A stretch of 64,000 nucleotides of DNA from Cryptomeria japonica. Its lineage: Eukaryota; Streptophyta; Pinopsida; Cupressales; Cupressaceae. This document shows positions 10,735 through 22,905 of this stretch, one piece after another. The position numbers were made by a program, and so were the translations under genes. The notes under the pieces are model-generated. The model made no database searches. It saw nothing but the letters and a program-made list of their open reading frames with translations, and had not been told where the DNA came from. The DNA is taken from NCBI RefSeq assembly GCF_030272615.1, contig NC_081414.1, forward strand, positions 916,121,648 through 916,185,647, in the 5' to 3' direction. How positions within the stretch are numbered: position 1 is the first letter of the stretch; each line of letters opens with the position of its first letter.

Positions 10735-12524
10735 ACCTTCACTATGTCATCACAAGGGACCCAAAAGCCTTGCTCATAAAAAATGCAGTCTACCATATCT
10801 TTCCCTGCAGGGGTGGTAGCATAGGATGAGGAAGACCACTCCTCGCCAACAATCATATGTCTCAAGGCAGACTTAGACCTAAGCATAGATTGCAATGTGA
10901 AGAAGTTTGTGGCAAATCTTGTGATTCCTGGACGAGCTAACTCCTTTTGCTCTATGTATTGTCTCATAAGAGCCAACACCCATGAATGATTATATACAAA
11001 TTTGCAGACATTTCTTGCCCTTTCTACACATCTCTTGATCCATGGGATTTTTCCAATATCCTCCAACATGAGGTCAATGCAATGAGTAGCACATGGAGTC
11101 CAAACTATAGATGGGTGCCTCTCCATCAATAGTCTACCCGCAGCAACATAATTTATTACATTGTAAATTGTAATTAATGGAGGTACAAACTTCAAGATAG
11201 TAATTAATTTGCAAACAAAATTAGTTTATAATCAAAAGTTTACCCCCAGCAACATAATTTGCTGCATTGTCGATCACCACCTGTACCACATTCTCCTCAC
11301 CCACATCTTCAATCACCTCCTCTATCTGCTCACATAGGTAGGTGGCATTCTTGCAATGGGCGGAGGCATCAATGGACTTGATGAAAATGGTGCCCCCTGA
11401 AATAAAAAAATAAAGCTAGGTCAATCATCATTCAATAAACCATTAGATAAAAAATAAAAAATTAAAGACTATATGAAACTAAAATTAATCAATCACCTGC
11501 GGAAGAAACAAGAAAATTAAGGAGAGTTCTATTTCTCCTATCTATCCAACCATCAGTCATGATGGTGCAACCTTTAGTGCTCCATACCTAGCGTTGTTCA
11601 TCTAAATCCTTCTTCACATCATCCAACATTTGAGACAAAATGGGTCCCCTCAAATCACTCTTACTAGGGGCTTTGAACCCCACCCCACATATGGTAATGG
11701 CATCAACCATTTGTTGCCAATAAGGAGACCTGTCGCAAAGAAACTCAATGAGATAAGTTAAGTATAAAAATTAAAACAATCAAAGTTATCAAACATAAAA
11801 GTTAGTAAAACATTCACCTAGCTACAAAGAATGGAATACAGTTGTAGCTCCAAAACCTGCCAACTACCATTTTAGCAGCATCATGGACCTCCTTGTTCCA
11901 ACCCATGCCCTCAAGCAACGGTTGGGACCCAGGAGTAGTGCGAGGCACAAAGAAGGAATCCAACCTAGATTTATGAATCCTAGGTCCAATGGTAGCACTC
12001 CCACTACAACTACTAGTGCTAGGAGCATGAGAAGTGGCGGTGGCACCACCACTTATAGAAGCAGAAGCAGAAATGGAAGCACCAACAGTAGCAAACTAAG
12101 TGGGATGATATGGAGGTAAGGAAGAAGGGCCTCCAACACAACCTAACTGTGTCCCTCTTCCTAAAACCATCTCTCTCCCAATGGCCACTCGATCCTCCTT
12201 TTGTTTCTTTTTCCTTTCAATCTCCTCAACCATTACATAAATTTCACGTATGACCTTAGGGACTACTTTTAGGCATGGTTTGGCATCATGTCCACGCACA
12301 CCAGCAATATGGTATTTCAGCCTATATATACCTCCATGGAATATTGTTTTGCAAAACATACATTTTGTTTGCCCCTTTCCTTGCCCTGGAAAATCCTCAT
12401 GATATTTCCAAGTAGGGTCCTTTCTAATGGGGGGGTTTAGAAGCTGAAGTAGACATTTTAGGATAGTTTTGTGAAACTTGAAGTTGAGGTAAATAATAAA
12501 GTGAAGTTTGCTGCAATAAAACAT
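10735..12524 (-). pseudogene. hAT transposase (BED finger, DUF659), incomplete
   Basis: Exon 1 (to about 11817) encodes a BED-type zinc finger (CMFCKTIFHGGIYRLKYHIA, then GHDAKPC), a linker with serine/alanine repeats, and KMVVGRFWSYNCIPF. A GTGAATG donor ends it. After acceptor TTTGCGACAG, exon 2 (about 11729-11498) carries the DUF659 core (GCTIMTDGWIDRRNRTLLNF) with one TAG. Exon 3 (about 11401-11240) has IDNAANYVAGG. Exon 4 (11195-10735) has the IVWTPCATHCIDLMLEDI motif typical of plant hAT proteins. The C-terminal hAT dimerisation domain is absent. A short local repeat around NAANYVAGG (11240-11260 and 11140-11165) blurs the exon 3/4 junction. It is not expected to be functional. Confidence 0.75.
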
Positions 12525-13069
12525 TACAAATACAAAATGAAATTAATACATATTACATACATTCAAAAAAACTAAAGTAGGGTTTGTCAAACCCTACTTT
12601 TTTAAAAAAAGAAATTTACAAACCCTACATAGTACAACACTACAACTACATACTACAATGCTACATACAAACATACAAAATATTTTGAAAGAAAATGTAA
12701 AAATTTCAAAAAAAAATGAATAAAAAATGCAATTTTTGCATAAAAGAAACAAACTAATCTTCAAAAAAACAATCGTACCTCTTACAACTAGCTTGAAACG
12801 AGCTGCAAAGTCTTCCTATCCAACTCTTGATGCACCAAATCGAAACACAATGTAGCTCCAATGTGACAAATTGAAGAAAACTTGAGCTTCCTCCTTGGTG
12901 GTTTTTCTTCTATGCACCCTTGTTTTTCTTCCCAACTCACTTTACTCCTTTTTTTGCAAGTGAATGAAATGAAAGTCACTTTTAGGGATAGAAGATAATT
13001 ATAAAAAAAAAACAGACTTAAAAAACATTGCAAAATATTATTTTTTTGTGTTTTTCTTTGGCTTGACAT

Positions 13070-13240
13070 TGGCCGAGTCTGGGGCTCAGGACTCGCCGAG
13101 TTTGGTGAGTTTGGGCCAAACTCACCAACTCGGCGAGTCTGGCAAGTTTACTCGCCAGACTCGGACGAGTCCGAGTTTGAGCCCCTGGGACTCGTCAGGC
13201 CTGACTCATACTCGAACATGCCGAGCCTGAGTGAGTCCTG
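13070..13240. repeat. ACTCG/CGAGT palindromic subterminal repeats
   Basis: At least twelve ACTCG or CGAGT words, many arranged head to head as in ACTCGGCGAGT, lie within about 170 bases upstream of the hAT transposase gene. Such clusters resemble hAT subterminal transposase-binding arrays. No matching array is left at the other end. Confidence 0.45.
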
Positions 13241-13245
13241 TTTCT

Positions 13246-13310
13246 ATGGTTGACATCAATGACAACAACATATCCTAGCAGTAGTAATGTGCAACAATCT
13301 CTCCCTTTGG
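13246..13310 (-). repeat. Remnant of copia D 3' LTR and polypurine tract
   Basis: The + strand GACATCAATGACAACAACAT to GTGCAACA (ending 13296) matches the terminal bases of the EG LTRs (49690-49735 and 62380-62425). ATCTCTCCCTTTGG follows, which on the minus strand is a polypurine tract. Only about 50 bases of the LTR remain. Confidence 0.6.
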
Positions 13311-13405
13311 CATTGATGGCAGCATATGAATGTGAAAAATAATCAATGTAAAGAAATAAATCAACACAAACAATCTCCAACAATCTCCCCCTAAGATCAT
13401 GCACA

Positions 13406-14903
13406 CAAATTGGTGCAAGAGCACCTCATCAACAAGTTATTAATGACCCTAAGGATGAAGACTAGGATCATTGGGGTTTCTTAAGAGTGTCTTGTGTTTC
13501 ATGTATGCAAATAAACCTCACCATGTAAGCCCATGTCACCAATTAGGCAATTTGAGAAGCCAATTGGGACAATGTGATCAATAGGGGTAATAGATGGTCT
13601 AGATTTGTGTTTGATAGGTTTTTAGACATGTTTCATGTTTGTTTGGATGATCCATGTATGTGGATTCTAACCTTAGCCAATATGACAACTTTTTGTGCAA
13701 AATTGCAAAAATGCAACTTTTTGAAAATCGGTTGGGAGAAGCCTTTCAATGGCTCCAACCTACTCCAAATTTGGTGGGAAAATATGGGAGAGATGTATAA
13801 TCCTTGTGGACATTATTCCCAAGGTTTTTTCTATTGTAGTTGGAATGTGTGAAGCAATAATACACAAAATACTTCAGTTTTCCCAGAAATCCCGAGTTTG
13901 CAGGAGTTGCACACGCCTGTACGGATTGATTTGAATCACACCATCCAAGGAGTAGATAGGGAGATTAAATATCTTTCTTTTTGTGGAGATCTGAGGTCTT
14001 AACTATTTTAGAGTAGAGAGAACCCTCCATTCTTTTGATTATAACCTGGAAAGTGGGGGTTTGGAGAGGGTTTTGAGCAAAAATGGCTTTATCTTGCACT
14101 CCAGTCCATTAGAAGACTCTTCCTTTGGATGGATGTAGGATAAGCCTCTGTACTTTAGTGTTTTCATGTCTTGTTTCAGGGTAAACTTTTTTGTGTGGAT
14201 AAATGAGCAAGATTAGGTAGGCATCTCTATGTGACTACCTAGGACACAATTTAGGACAATCATCATAAGTTGTCATAGCGGTGGATTCTAGGCATGCAAA
14301 CCTATAATTAGAATTTTTTCACTATCCCCCACATGCCCATAAGGTTTAATTTTCATTTGGTGTACCGGTAAAGGTAGTTTCTCTGGAAAATAGGGCTAAT
14401 TGCCCCTATTAGGTCTCTTAGTCTCTAAAGGGAACATACCTTCTAATTGTAGGTTTGGCCAAACCATTTTGTGAATTAGTAAAACTCCCAAAAGGGTGTC
14501 TGAAATGATAATTTTTTTGTATGGGTGTGTGGAACATTTTTGAGTTAAGGTCCATTATATTGCCAAATAGGGCTACAAGTCTAGGGGGTAGATTTCCAAA
14601 GAAGGTACAAGGAATTGGTGCCCGTAACCAAAACCAGTGTTTGAAAGAGTTCCTAGATATCAATTATTGGCCAATTTCCAAATCCTTAAGAGTAAGAGTC
14701 ACCGGTAAGGCATGTTTGAGGAGTTGAAGCCTTTTACTCATCTTATGTAGGCCCAAGCTTAGTGAATCTTTGTGTAGTTTCATCCAAGGTGTGGAGTCCT
14801 TCCTTGCAAGACCCTTGTGATCATTTGAGGGGTCACTAGCCTAACCTTGTTTGGGCTTGTCCTTAGGAGTTTGGGTAGGGCTCTGGATCACAAAGCTTCC
14901 AAG
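13406..14903. other. About 1.5 kb unidentified insertion in copia D 3' UTR
   Basis: In relative EG the 3' UTR runs directly from CTCCCCCTAAGATCA to GATAAGATAGTTTTTCACATG (about 49815-49865). In D these blocks are separated by 1.5 kb of unrelated sequence. I see no long ORF, no clear TG...CA ends and no target duplication. It could be a solo LTR or other debris. Confidence 0.4.
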
Positions 14904-16725
14904 ATAAGGTTGTTTTTCACATGCTTCTCTCCCCCTTTGACAACAATGCCAAAGACATATACATATCATTATTCTCTCCCTTTTACTAGATAATATATCT
15001 CCCTTAGAATAAACTCACAAATATGAATATCACACACAAACTACTCCCCCTAGGCAGCAACACTTTCTCATCAATCTGGATAAGAAGATAAGACTATAAA
15101 GTCCACCGGATTGATGCATCTCAATGTATCTAGTTCTCATCAGGAGGGGAAGAAACCCCTAACTTATCTCTCAGATATACAAATGTATCTGCCGACAAAG
15201 GCTTAGTAAAGATATCTGCAATTTGACTTCTTCATCACTGACTTTCTCCCTCAATAAATGATACTTAATAGATATATGCTTTGTTTTAGAATGCAGTATT
15301 GGATCCTTGGAAATATTAATAGCACTTGAATTATCATAGTATATAACAATAGGCTCATCATAAATAACTCTAATGCTCTTCAATAACTGCTTCATCCAAA
15401 CTACCTGAGTACAATTGCTAGCAGCAACAATGTATTTAGCTTCTGTAGTAGATAGAGAAATAGCATCTTCCTTCTTACTTGCCCATGAAACTAACTTCTT
15501 TCCCAAGAATAATGCTCCACTGGTAGTGCTCTTTTTGTCATCAACATCACCTTCCCAATCAGCATCAGTATAAGCACATAACATAAAATCATCATTCTTT
15601 AGATACCACAAATCATAGTCAACTGTCCACTTCAAGTATCTGAAAATTCTCTTCATAGTAGTAGCATGACTTTCTTTACGATCAACTTGAAGTCTAGTAC
15701 AAAGAAAAACAACATGCATAATGTCTCGTCTAGTCTAACTCAAGTATAGTAGTCCACCGACCATAGATCTATACAAGGTTTGATTAACTTTTTGAGATTC
15801 ATCATGCTTAGACAACTTGCATCCAATCACCATAGGAGTTCCAACAGGTTTGGACTCAACTAACCCAAACTTCTTCAACAATTCCTTCACATACTTAGAT
15901 TGAGAAATAAAAATGGCTTTATCAGTCTATGTAATCTATAATCCTAAGAAGATTTCATCTCACCTATCATAGACATCTCAAACTCTTTTTGCATATTAAC
16001 AGCAAATTTCTTACTCAAATCATCATCTTCTCCAAAAATAATGTCATCTACAAAAACTTCAACAATCAAAATGTTATCATTATTAACCTTAAAGTATAAA
16101 TCACTATCAGCAGTACCTTTACAGAATCCCAACTTCATCAAATACCTGTCCAATCTAGCATACCAATCTCTAGGGGCTTGTTTAAGTCCATACAATGCTT
16201 TCTTCACTCTACATACCATGTCTCCTTCATCTGATAACGAAAACCCATCTGGTTGCTCAATATAGACTTCCTCTTCCAAATCACCATTCAAAAAGGCTGA
16301 CTTCACATCCATCTGATATACTTGAAATTCTTATAAGCAACATATGCAAGAAGTAATCTAAGAAATTCAATTCTAGCTACCGAAGCAAAATTCTCCTCAT
16401 AAACAATTCCTTCCATTTGTGAAGATACTTTACATACCAGTCTTGCTTTGTTTCTAACTACTTCATTGACTTCATTCAATTTATTCTAAAACACCCATTT
16501 AGTGCCAATCACAGTCTCGAAACAAGTTCCCATGTATTGTTCTTCTCAATCTGATTCAACTCTTCTTCCATAGCTTTTATCCAATTCTCATCTTTACAAG
16601 CTTTAGCAACATCTTTAGGCTCAATCTTGGAAATCAAACATATCTCTTCAACAACAATCCTTCTCCTAGTCATCAAACCTTTATTTTCATCACCAATAAT
16701 CTGGTTTTCTAAATGATTTAATCTT
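14904..16725 (-). pseudogene. Copia D reverse transcriptase and RNase H
   Basis: The RT segment (16312-15944) begins [20 protein letters not shown] and has [18 protein letters not shown], then [10 protein letters not shown] with the catalytic aspartates. A frameshifted linker follows. RNase H (15719-15171) has CAYTDADWEGDVDDKKSTTS, LSTTEAKYIVAASNC and the KTKHISIKYH segment. Its usual C-terminal DIFTKPLP motif is disturbed by a frameshift near 15200. Stops and indels make it nonfunctional. The reading continues upstream in the second half at 38086. Confidence 0.8.
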
Positions 16726-18270
16726 TGTTACATAAATTTTTTAAACATTGAAAAGTCGCTTCCCTCTGCTTTCCTTTAGGCTCTTAATCATGGCCTTTCC
16801 AAATTCCTTAACTTCTGTCGTGGAGTTCTCAACTTTTAGAACTACTCGATTGGCTGACCAACTTAGGGAAGTTTGTATAACGCCACCACATTTAGGAGGT
16901 CGGGCTTGTGGATACTTTTGAAAGGAGTTTGATAGTTGTGAAGTTACCCAACTCTTCGACACTCCTCGTGTTGTGGCGGATGTCCAGCTCTCAAGAATTT
17001 TAAGGACATTGTTGGTTCTAAGAAAGGAAGTTTGGTGTAATTAAGACCAGTGGTTATGGTACCTTGGATGGAAACACGAGTAATAGTACAGATAGGTTTC
17101 TCTTGGCCGCTGACAAAATTCTGTTAGGATGATAAGAATAAAGGATTCTTGTTGTCCCTCCTCCTACCTCATCGATTGCCACATCATGCATTATTTTCAG
17201 GAAACAAATCAAGGCAAGATTTGTGAAGTACTGTCATTAATGGTCTTTAAGAAACCCAAATACAAAAAAAGGTAGCGACATGCGTTACTTCATTTGATGT
17301 CATCATTCTTGTAGAAACCATTAAACGTGGCCAAAGGGGAAAATTGTCATCATAATTACATGCATTAGAATGGTCTTTCCTCATGATGATGAACTGCCTT
17401 TTCATAATCTAGATTTGAACTGGCCAAAGATAGAGCATGAAGATATAGTCTAGCGGTTATGGTCTTTTGCATGGAAAGTACAAACTGATTTCAGTGAATA
17501 TAGGAAGACCGTCACCCTATTAGATAATATTGCAGAGCAAGTTGAGAATCATGAACGACATTTGCGAGACAATCTAATGGCAGGAAGAAACTCGAATAAT
17601 TGACTTTAGCAAAATGGCACTCCCAGTTGAAAGAGGTCCCATATTGCAATGTAATATCAACTTGCTACAGTGGCACAAAATTTTCATAATGTATGACTTT
17701 TTCTGAGCTATTGTTTTTTATTGGGAAGAATTCGAAGATATATTTCTGACACTAGTTGAAGAAGAAGAAAAAATGAATGAGATTGATAGGTGGATTGCAG
17801 AGCTCAACCCGGTACCTGACGATGGAGTCTGAAGGTCTTGTAGCCTTACCTATTGTGAGGAGGTTTATATTTTGTGTTTCTCTTTAGGATTTTGTTTTGA
17901 AATGGTCATGATCAAGACCATTAGTTGTAGTAACCGTTTCTTAGGAACGTAAAAGACAGGAAGGTTATAGCTATAAATAGGTAGATTAGTTAATTTGAGG
18001 AGATCTTTTGGGAAAACTTTGTTTTTCTCATTTGAGAAAAAACTTTTATGCATGGGATTGTCTACTATTTTTAATATAGAAGAACTACTGGTGGTTTTCA
18101 TATATTCATAAGCTTTGAATTATGGTGTATGGATGCTTTTTTGTTCTTTGAAATGGATCTCAGTTGGTGAGTTTATATTGAAATGGTAGATGATTTGATA
18201 TTTCAGTTGTTGTGGAATATTAGTTGTGGATGGTGTTTTGCAGAATCTGAAAAATTCTAAAAATAGTAGT
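16726..18270 (+). repeat. 5' LTR of element C, first part
   Basis: This matches 36270-37834 along its length and is interrupted by gypsy B after AAAAATAGTAGT. It continues at 34386. Open frames seen on the minus strand are also present, broken, in the other LTR and are not credible genes. Confidence 0.8.
17972..17979 (+). promoter_or_regulatory. TATA box of element C 5' LTR
   Basis: TATAAATA within AGCTATAAATAGGTAG is conserved at 37526-37533 in the 3' LTR. It supports the plus orientation of C and marks the U3/R boundary shortly downstream. Confidence 0.5.
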
Positions 18271-18296
18271 TGTAGACACCTAAAATTGTCCAGTCT

Positions 18297-18532
18297 AATT
18301 AAATAAATATTTTATTTATTTAATTATCTAAGCTTAATTCTTCTATTAATTAAATAAATCCTTATTTATTTAATTAATTCATTTATCCTCTTCTAGCCTT
18401 ATTTCTCATTTAAATAAATACATTTATTTATTTAAATTATCCCTTTCCTAAATTAAATAAATATTTAATTTATTTAATTATCTTACTTCTTCTATTAATT
18501 AAATAAATCTTTATTTATTTAATTAATTCATT
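18297..18532. repeat. Five tandem AT-rich palindromes in LTR U3
   Basis: Five units of about 30 bases, each AATTAAATAAAT followed by its inverse, lie at roughly 18297, 18350, 18407, 18453 and 18496. The same set occurs in the 3' LTR at about 33644-33879. Each could fold into a hairpin. Confidence 0.8.
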
Positions 18533-18671
18533 ATCTTTTTCTACACATAACACATGTCATTCATCTCTTAATTCCTACACTGCCTACCTCTTTCATTATT
18601 TTATTATTTCTTCTACCTACCCTCTAATCCTAGCCGACCTCCTTTTTACACCTCTCAATCTTATCCCTCCA

Positions 18672-18697
18672 TTTTATATTGTGTCTTCTATTTAAGG
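18672..18697 (+). promoter_or_regulatory. Candidate LTR promoter of gypsy B
   Basis: TTTTATATTGTG and CTATTTAAGG lie between the AT-rich palindromes and a less biased R/U5-like region. The second is the likelier TATA element. It recurs at about 34035-34044 in the 3' LTR. Confidence 0.35.
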
Positions 18698-19033
18698 AGA
18701 TGCTTCCTTCATTATCAAACCCTAACAACTTGATCAATTGGCTACACTACGATCCTACTTGCAACCACATTCCGTTCTTTGTTGAGCTCTTGTGCATATA
18801 AAATCTGAGAGCAAATATATCAAGCAAGATCAATGGAGATAGGAAGAATGGAGATCAAAACCCTATTGGACATGTGATGGTATAATCTTTGTGATTTCAT
18901 GTGATTTGCATTGTCTTAGGTAATCTTCATATGTTATGGTGGATCTTTGTTGATTGTTAGGCTAGGGTTTTGTGGTTGGATTCATTTAGCCTTTCAATAT
19001 TGTTATTATTGTTATCCATTTTCACCATACACA

Positions 19034-19056
19034 TTTTCACACGCCCGGTGGGACTC
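19034..19056 (+). promoter_or_regulatory. Probable primer binding site of gypsy B
   Basis: ACGCCCGGTGGGACTC follows the 5' LTR after a few bases. The position and GC-rich sequence fit a tRNA primer site. The tRNA was not identified. Confidence 0.4.
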
Positions 19057-21210
19057 TTGTCCCTTTGCATTTAACCTTTTTCTTGCAGATTTTGCATTTT
19101 TGAAGTTGCAGATCAGACATTTTTCGACGACATTTTAGGTTTTTCCACGTCTGCGAACTTTCGGATCGCGTCTTTGATTTTCAGGCGCGTCTACGGAACC
19201 TGGAATCACGTCTGTGTTTTCAACAAATTTTATTTTGTAGATTTCAGACAGGGGCGTCTGTGTTTCAGAAGTGCGTCTGTGTCAGAGAAGGGCGTCTGTG
19301 ATTTTTGGCCATGTCTGTGCATCACAGAACTGCGTCTGTGTCGTGGGTAACAGCGTCTGTGTATTTACTGTTTCGAAATTTTCAAATTTTCATTGATTCA
19401 ATTTTTGGATTTCGCACTTAGGGTTTCAGATCTGGTTTATATTTGGACTAACCCTTTCAGATCTAGCTAACTAAGTTGTGCAGCTTATCTTAGAAGCAAA
19501 ACATTTTTGTTGAAGGCCCCTCTTTCACAAAGTCTTTTCGGTTTCTAAAATTTACCTAACTTGTGTGTTTACAGGAAGGCGTGATTATGTCAAACAACCC
19601 AAACTACTAACAAATTTTGTTGCAGGTCCTTGGCTAGGGTTTTGAAATTTTGTTGTGTGCCTTGTTTTCATAGATTAGCAAACACTTCCATTGGTGCACT
19701 AAAATTGAATCATTGTCTTTTGTGTCTTGAGCAATAGGCTCTTTTTGTTCAATCTTTAGAGGGCCTATCTTCCCGTGTGGTCATTAGGACTACTAGTGAG
19801 AAGAGAACGACCCAAGTGGTAGCGAGGAAAACCCACCTCATCCGAACCACTATAATCAAATGTATTCATGGTGAAAACTATGAATAACGTGTGTTGATTA
19901 GTTCATACCGACACTATGTCTCCCCATAAACCCGTTTGATCAAATTTATTTGATCATTTGTAGGGCGTAACCCCTACCAGCTGGGAGCCTTCTGTATTTA
20001 CAGAGCTGAAAGTGCCGCATGTATGGCCACACAAGCCGATGCCCTTACTAGCACCTTTTTGTTTTAGAAGCCCAAATCCTTCTAGTTGTTGGGGCAGGAG
20101 GTCGAACCTTTGGTAGCGGCCCACACACATACGGTTCTTAGTAGAGATACAAAGTTCGCCATGGGGAGTTTTCATGGGGACTGATGCTTGGCTGACCTGA
20201 GAAGTGAGTGCCGAGGGTGGAGCCAGTGAGGTCAAGCATCTAAGTATCCGCTTTGAATAGCGTAGCCTTGGGGGTAAAACCCTATGCGGGATCAACAACT
20301 ATTGTCTTGGCCAGCCATAAGAATTGTGCTTGTCTTATGTTAAACATTCAAACATGCAAGACCAAACAACAAAACATTGTGTCTTTTGTGTCTTCAAGTG
20401 TATGCAAAACATTTTACATCAAACAACACACTTTTGGAGTCTAAACACTTGCAAACATTGAGTCCTCATCAACATTGTGTCCTCTTGTCACGAAAAACAG
20501 CCAAACAGTCGGATTTGGTCACAACAAAACAACTTCACAGATTGGAAAAATTGCACGAAGTTTACAGAAACGCGTCTGTGTCTGTTTTAACCTCGTCTGA
20601 GTCATATAAATGCATCTGTGAAGGGCATAATAGCGTTTGTGTGTCTAGCAGCGTCTGTGTCGAACAGAGACACGTCTGTGTCTGGGAATCGCGTCTGTGA
20701 AGTATACAGAAGCGTCTGTGTCCAGAATTGAACATTTTTATAGTCCAACAAACAAGAGAAATCAGTTTCGGAATACTTGAGCTTCCTAGGTTGTTTCTTC
20801 AGGTTTCATCTAGCATTCAACCTGTCTTTGGGTCTCATACAGTCCATCATTGCTTCACATCTCATTTTACATTCACAATTGTCTAAACTTGAGTCAAAAG
20901 GTCATTTGCTTGTCCTCATCCTACTTTGTCAACATACTACATACAACTACACTTTGCTAAGTGGTCCCTCATCAAGGTTTCTTACCTTTGGGTCTCATTT
21001 GGTCTTACTTAGAGTCAAGGTCAGCTTACCTCATCAAGAGAAACTATCCTCTCTTTGGAAGTCACACCTACGCTACTACATACATACTCGGTCTTACATT
21101 TTGGACATTGCAAGTACACCTCAGATTCATTTACACTCCATACAACTCTTGGTCTTCCATACTCTCTCCATTTTTATCTAGTCTCTCACATCTTGGTCTA
21201 TACCTAGTTC
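19057..21210 (+). promoter_or_regulatory. Long gag leader with GCGTCTGTG motif clusters
   Basis: This is 2.15 kb of noncoding leader. Cluster 1 (19140-19360) and cluster 2 (20568-20730) contain many copies of GCGTCTGTG or one-mismatch variants such as CACGTCTGTG, spaced 15-40 bases apart. Between them, 19780-20310 is less AT-rich, has no usable long plus-strand ORF and may be structured RNA. Small ORFs here lack any recognisable domain. The function of the motif is unknown. Confidence 0.6.
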
Positions 21211-22905
21211 ATGGTTGAAACTCGTCTTCAAAAATCTAGGAGAAAAGCTAAAGAAGCTCAAGAGTCCGCAAACATGAGTTCTTATGAGTATGACAATGAT
21301 TTATTTTTCAATCTTGAGCACACTACATTGCCTGACATGGATGTTTATAGAAACATTCCCAATGTGGAAAATGCAAACACTACAAACAACAATGCTACAC
21401 ACAATGACAATGTGGACAACTTTTCAATACATTCAGCTGATGTAGAAGAATCCATTATGAATCCTCATTTCAATAGATTGGTTGAAGAAATAATGAGGAG
21501 GGATAGACAATACTTTTTACACATGATGGCACAAAGTGGAGCCAAAATACCTCATGACTTTGACATGTCTCAACTTATGGAAAACCGACCCTCGCAACAA
21601 ACTCACTCCAACATGGATCAAAGGAGACCTAATAGTGGAGGAAATAGAGGACCACATATGGTACCTGAATCACCATCAGCTTTGCTTCAAAAACCTGAAG
21701 TCCCACATACACATGCTCAAACATATGATACTTACCTTCGAAGACCATTATGGAAGCCTTATGCAGATAGATATGCTCAAGCTATGGATCAACCAAAACA
21801 ATTGGACATTCAAACGCATGCTCAAAATTTGGACACAAGGAAACCCCGTGTCAAATTTGGGGGCAACGCAATAGAACATGACATGCCTGTAGAATATGGT
21901 ATACATGCGCAAAATAGATATGGGGTTCCTCAACATGAAGCTATACCAAGTGCTCCCTATATGCCGCATCAATATAGACCTCCTCCATATGAACATGTGT
22001 ATGATCAATATCATCCATACATGCAACAAGCTCCTCCTCCAATTGGTGTCTCAAACATGGGGTATGCTACAAGAAGTCGATCTCCACCTAAGAGCAATTT
22101 GGAGCAACAAATCAGAGATTTACAAAAGAAAATGGAGGAAATGAATACACCAAAACCAACATACACTATGAGAGACATATGTCCTTATCCATTTGATAAG
22201 AGCATTCCAATGCCTCCATTTCCTGCACACTTTGTGACGCCAAAATTTGACAAGTATAGAGGAAAAGGAGACCCCAAGGCACACATAAGACAATTTTTCA
22301 CAGCTTGCATTGAGGTAGCGGCAGAAGAAACATATTTGATGAGATTGTTCCCACAAAGCTTAGGCGATCAAGCTATGGAATGGTTCTCCCAACTCCCACC
22401 TGGTATTAAATCATGGGGTGACTTAGCAGAGGCATTTATCCAACATTTCTCCTACAGTATAGAGACAAATATCTCAGTCACTACTTTGTGCAATACTAAG
22501 CAAAAAGAAGGAGAATCTTTTGCATCATTTTTACAAAGATGGAGAAATCTAGCTAGCAGATGCTCTTGCGAAATTCCACAGAAACAAATGGTAGAAATGT
22601 TCACACAAAATGTTAACAAGGACATTGGCTATGATCTAAGAAAAGCTTGTTTGTCCACCTTCAAGGATGTCATTGAAAAAGGCTTAGCAACAGAAAAGGT
22701 TCTAGTTGAACAAGGAGTCATTAAGATATTCAAGGAAAACAAAGATGACTTTAAAGGAAAAGACAAGCCAAGATTTTGGAATAAAAACAAGAACACAGTC
22801 AATGATGGTGTTGTTGATGCTAACACAGTGCGACCCAAGTTCATCTTTTCGGGATCAAGTTCCAGAAACAATCAAGTGAATACTCAAACAACTTCTAGAC
22901 CATGA
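21211..22905 (+). pseudogene. gag: gag polyprotein, N-terminal and capsid part (gypsy B)
   Basis: A 564-codon open segment starts ATGGTTGAAACTCG at 21211. Residues 1-330 are a polar, Asn/Gln/His/Pro-rich region. Residues about 340-480 form the retrotransposon gag (capsid) domain, with VTPKFDKYRGKGDPKAHI, MEWFSQLPPGIKSWGDLAEA and FASFLQRWRNLASRC. This domain assembles the virus-like particle around the element RNA. It ends at TGA 22903, probably from CGA, and the same frame continues. It is the first part of what was a single gag-pol frame. Confidence 0.85.

Larger units (their letters stand above)
10707..13245 (-). mobile_element. Truncated hAT-superfamily DNA transposon
   Basis: This holds a BED-finger/DUF659 transposase gene on the minus strand and, at its promoter side, ACTCG-rich subterminal DNA. 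The dimerisation end of the transposase and the matching terminus are missing at about 10707, where gypsy integrase sequence begins. At 13245 it abuts a copia LTR remnant. The flanks come from different elements, so this is a rearranged junction and not a clean insertion. No 8-bp target duplication was found. Confidence 0.6.
18271..19033 (+). repeat. 5' LTR of gypsy B
   Basis: It starts TGTAGACACC and ends CCATACACA. The first 260 bases hold five imperfect palindromes of the TTAAATAAATA/TATTTATTTAA type. It differs from 33618-34380 at about 18291, 18811, 18831 and the penultimate base (C here, T in the 3' copy). Confidence 0.85.

Noticed and set aside
17865-18101. Minus-strand ORFs in the LTRs of element C (also 37419-37607)
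   Set aside because: Present in both LTRs in differently broken form, overlap the TATA box and promoter, and carry no motif.
18264-18270. A 7-bp target duplication TAGTAGT for gypsy B
   Set aside because: A 5-bp GTAGT with one C-to-T change at the 3' LTR end gives standard TG...CA termini and fits the unoccupied sister site equally well. Seven bases is unusual for this group.
20377-21218. Several plus-strand ORFs in the gag leader
   Set aside because: No recognisable domains, overlapping frames, and partly made of the GCGTCTGTG repeats.
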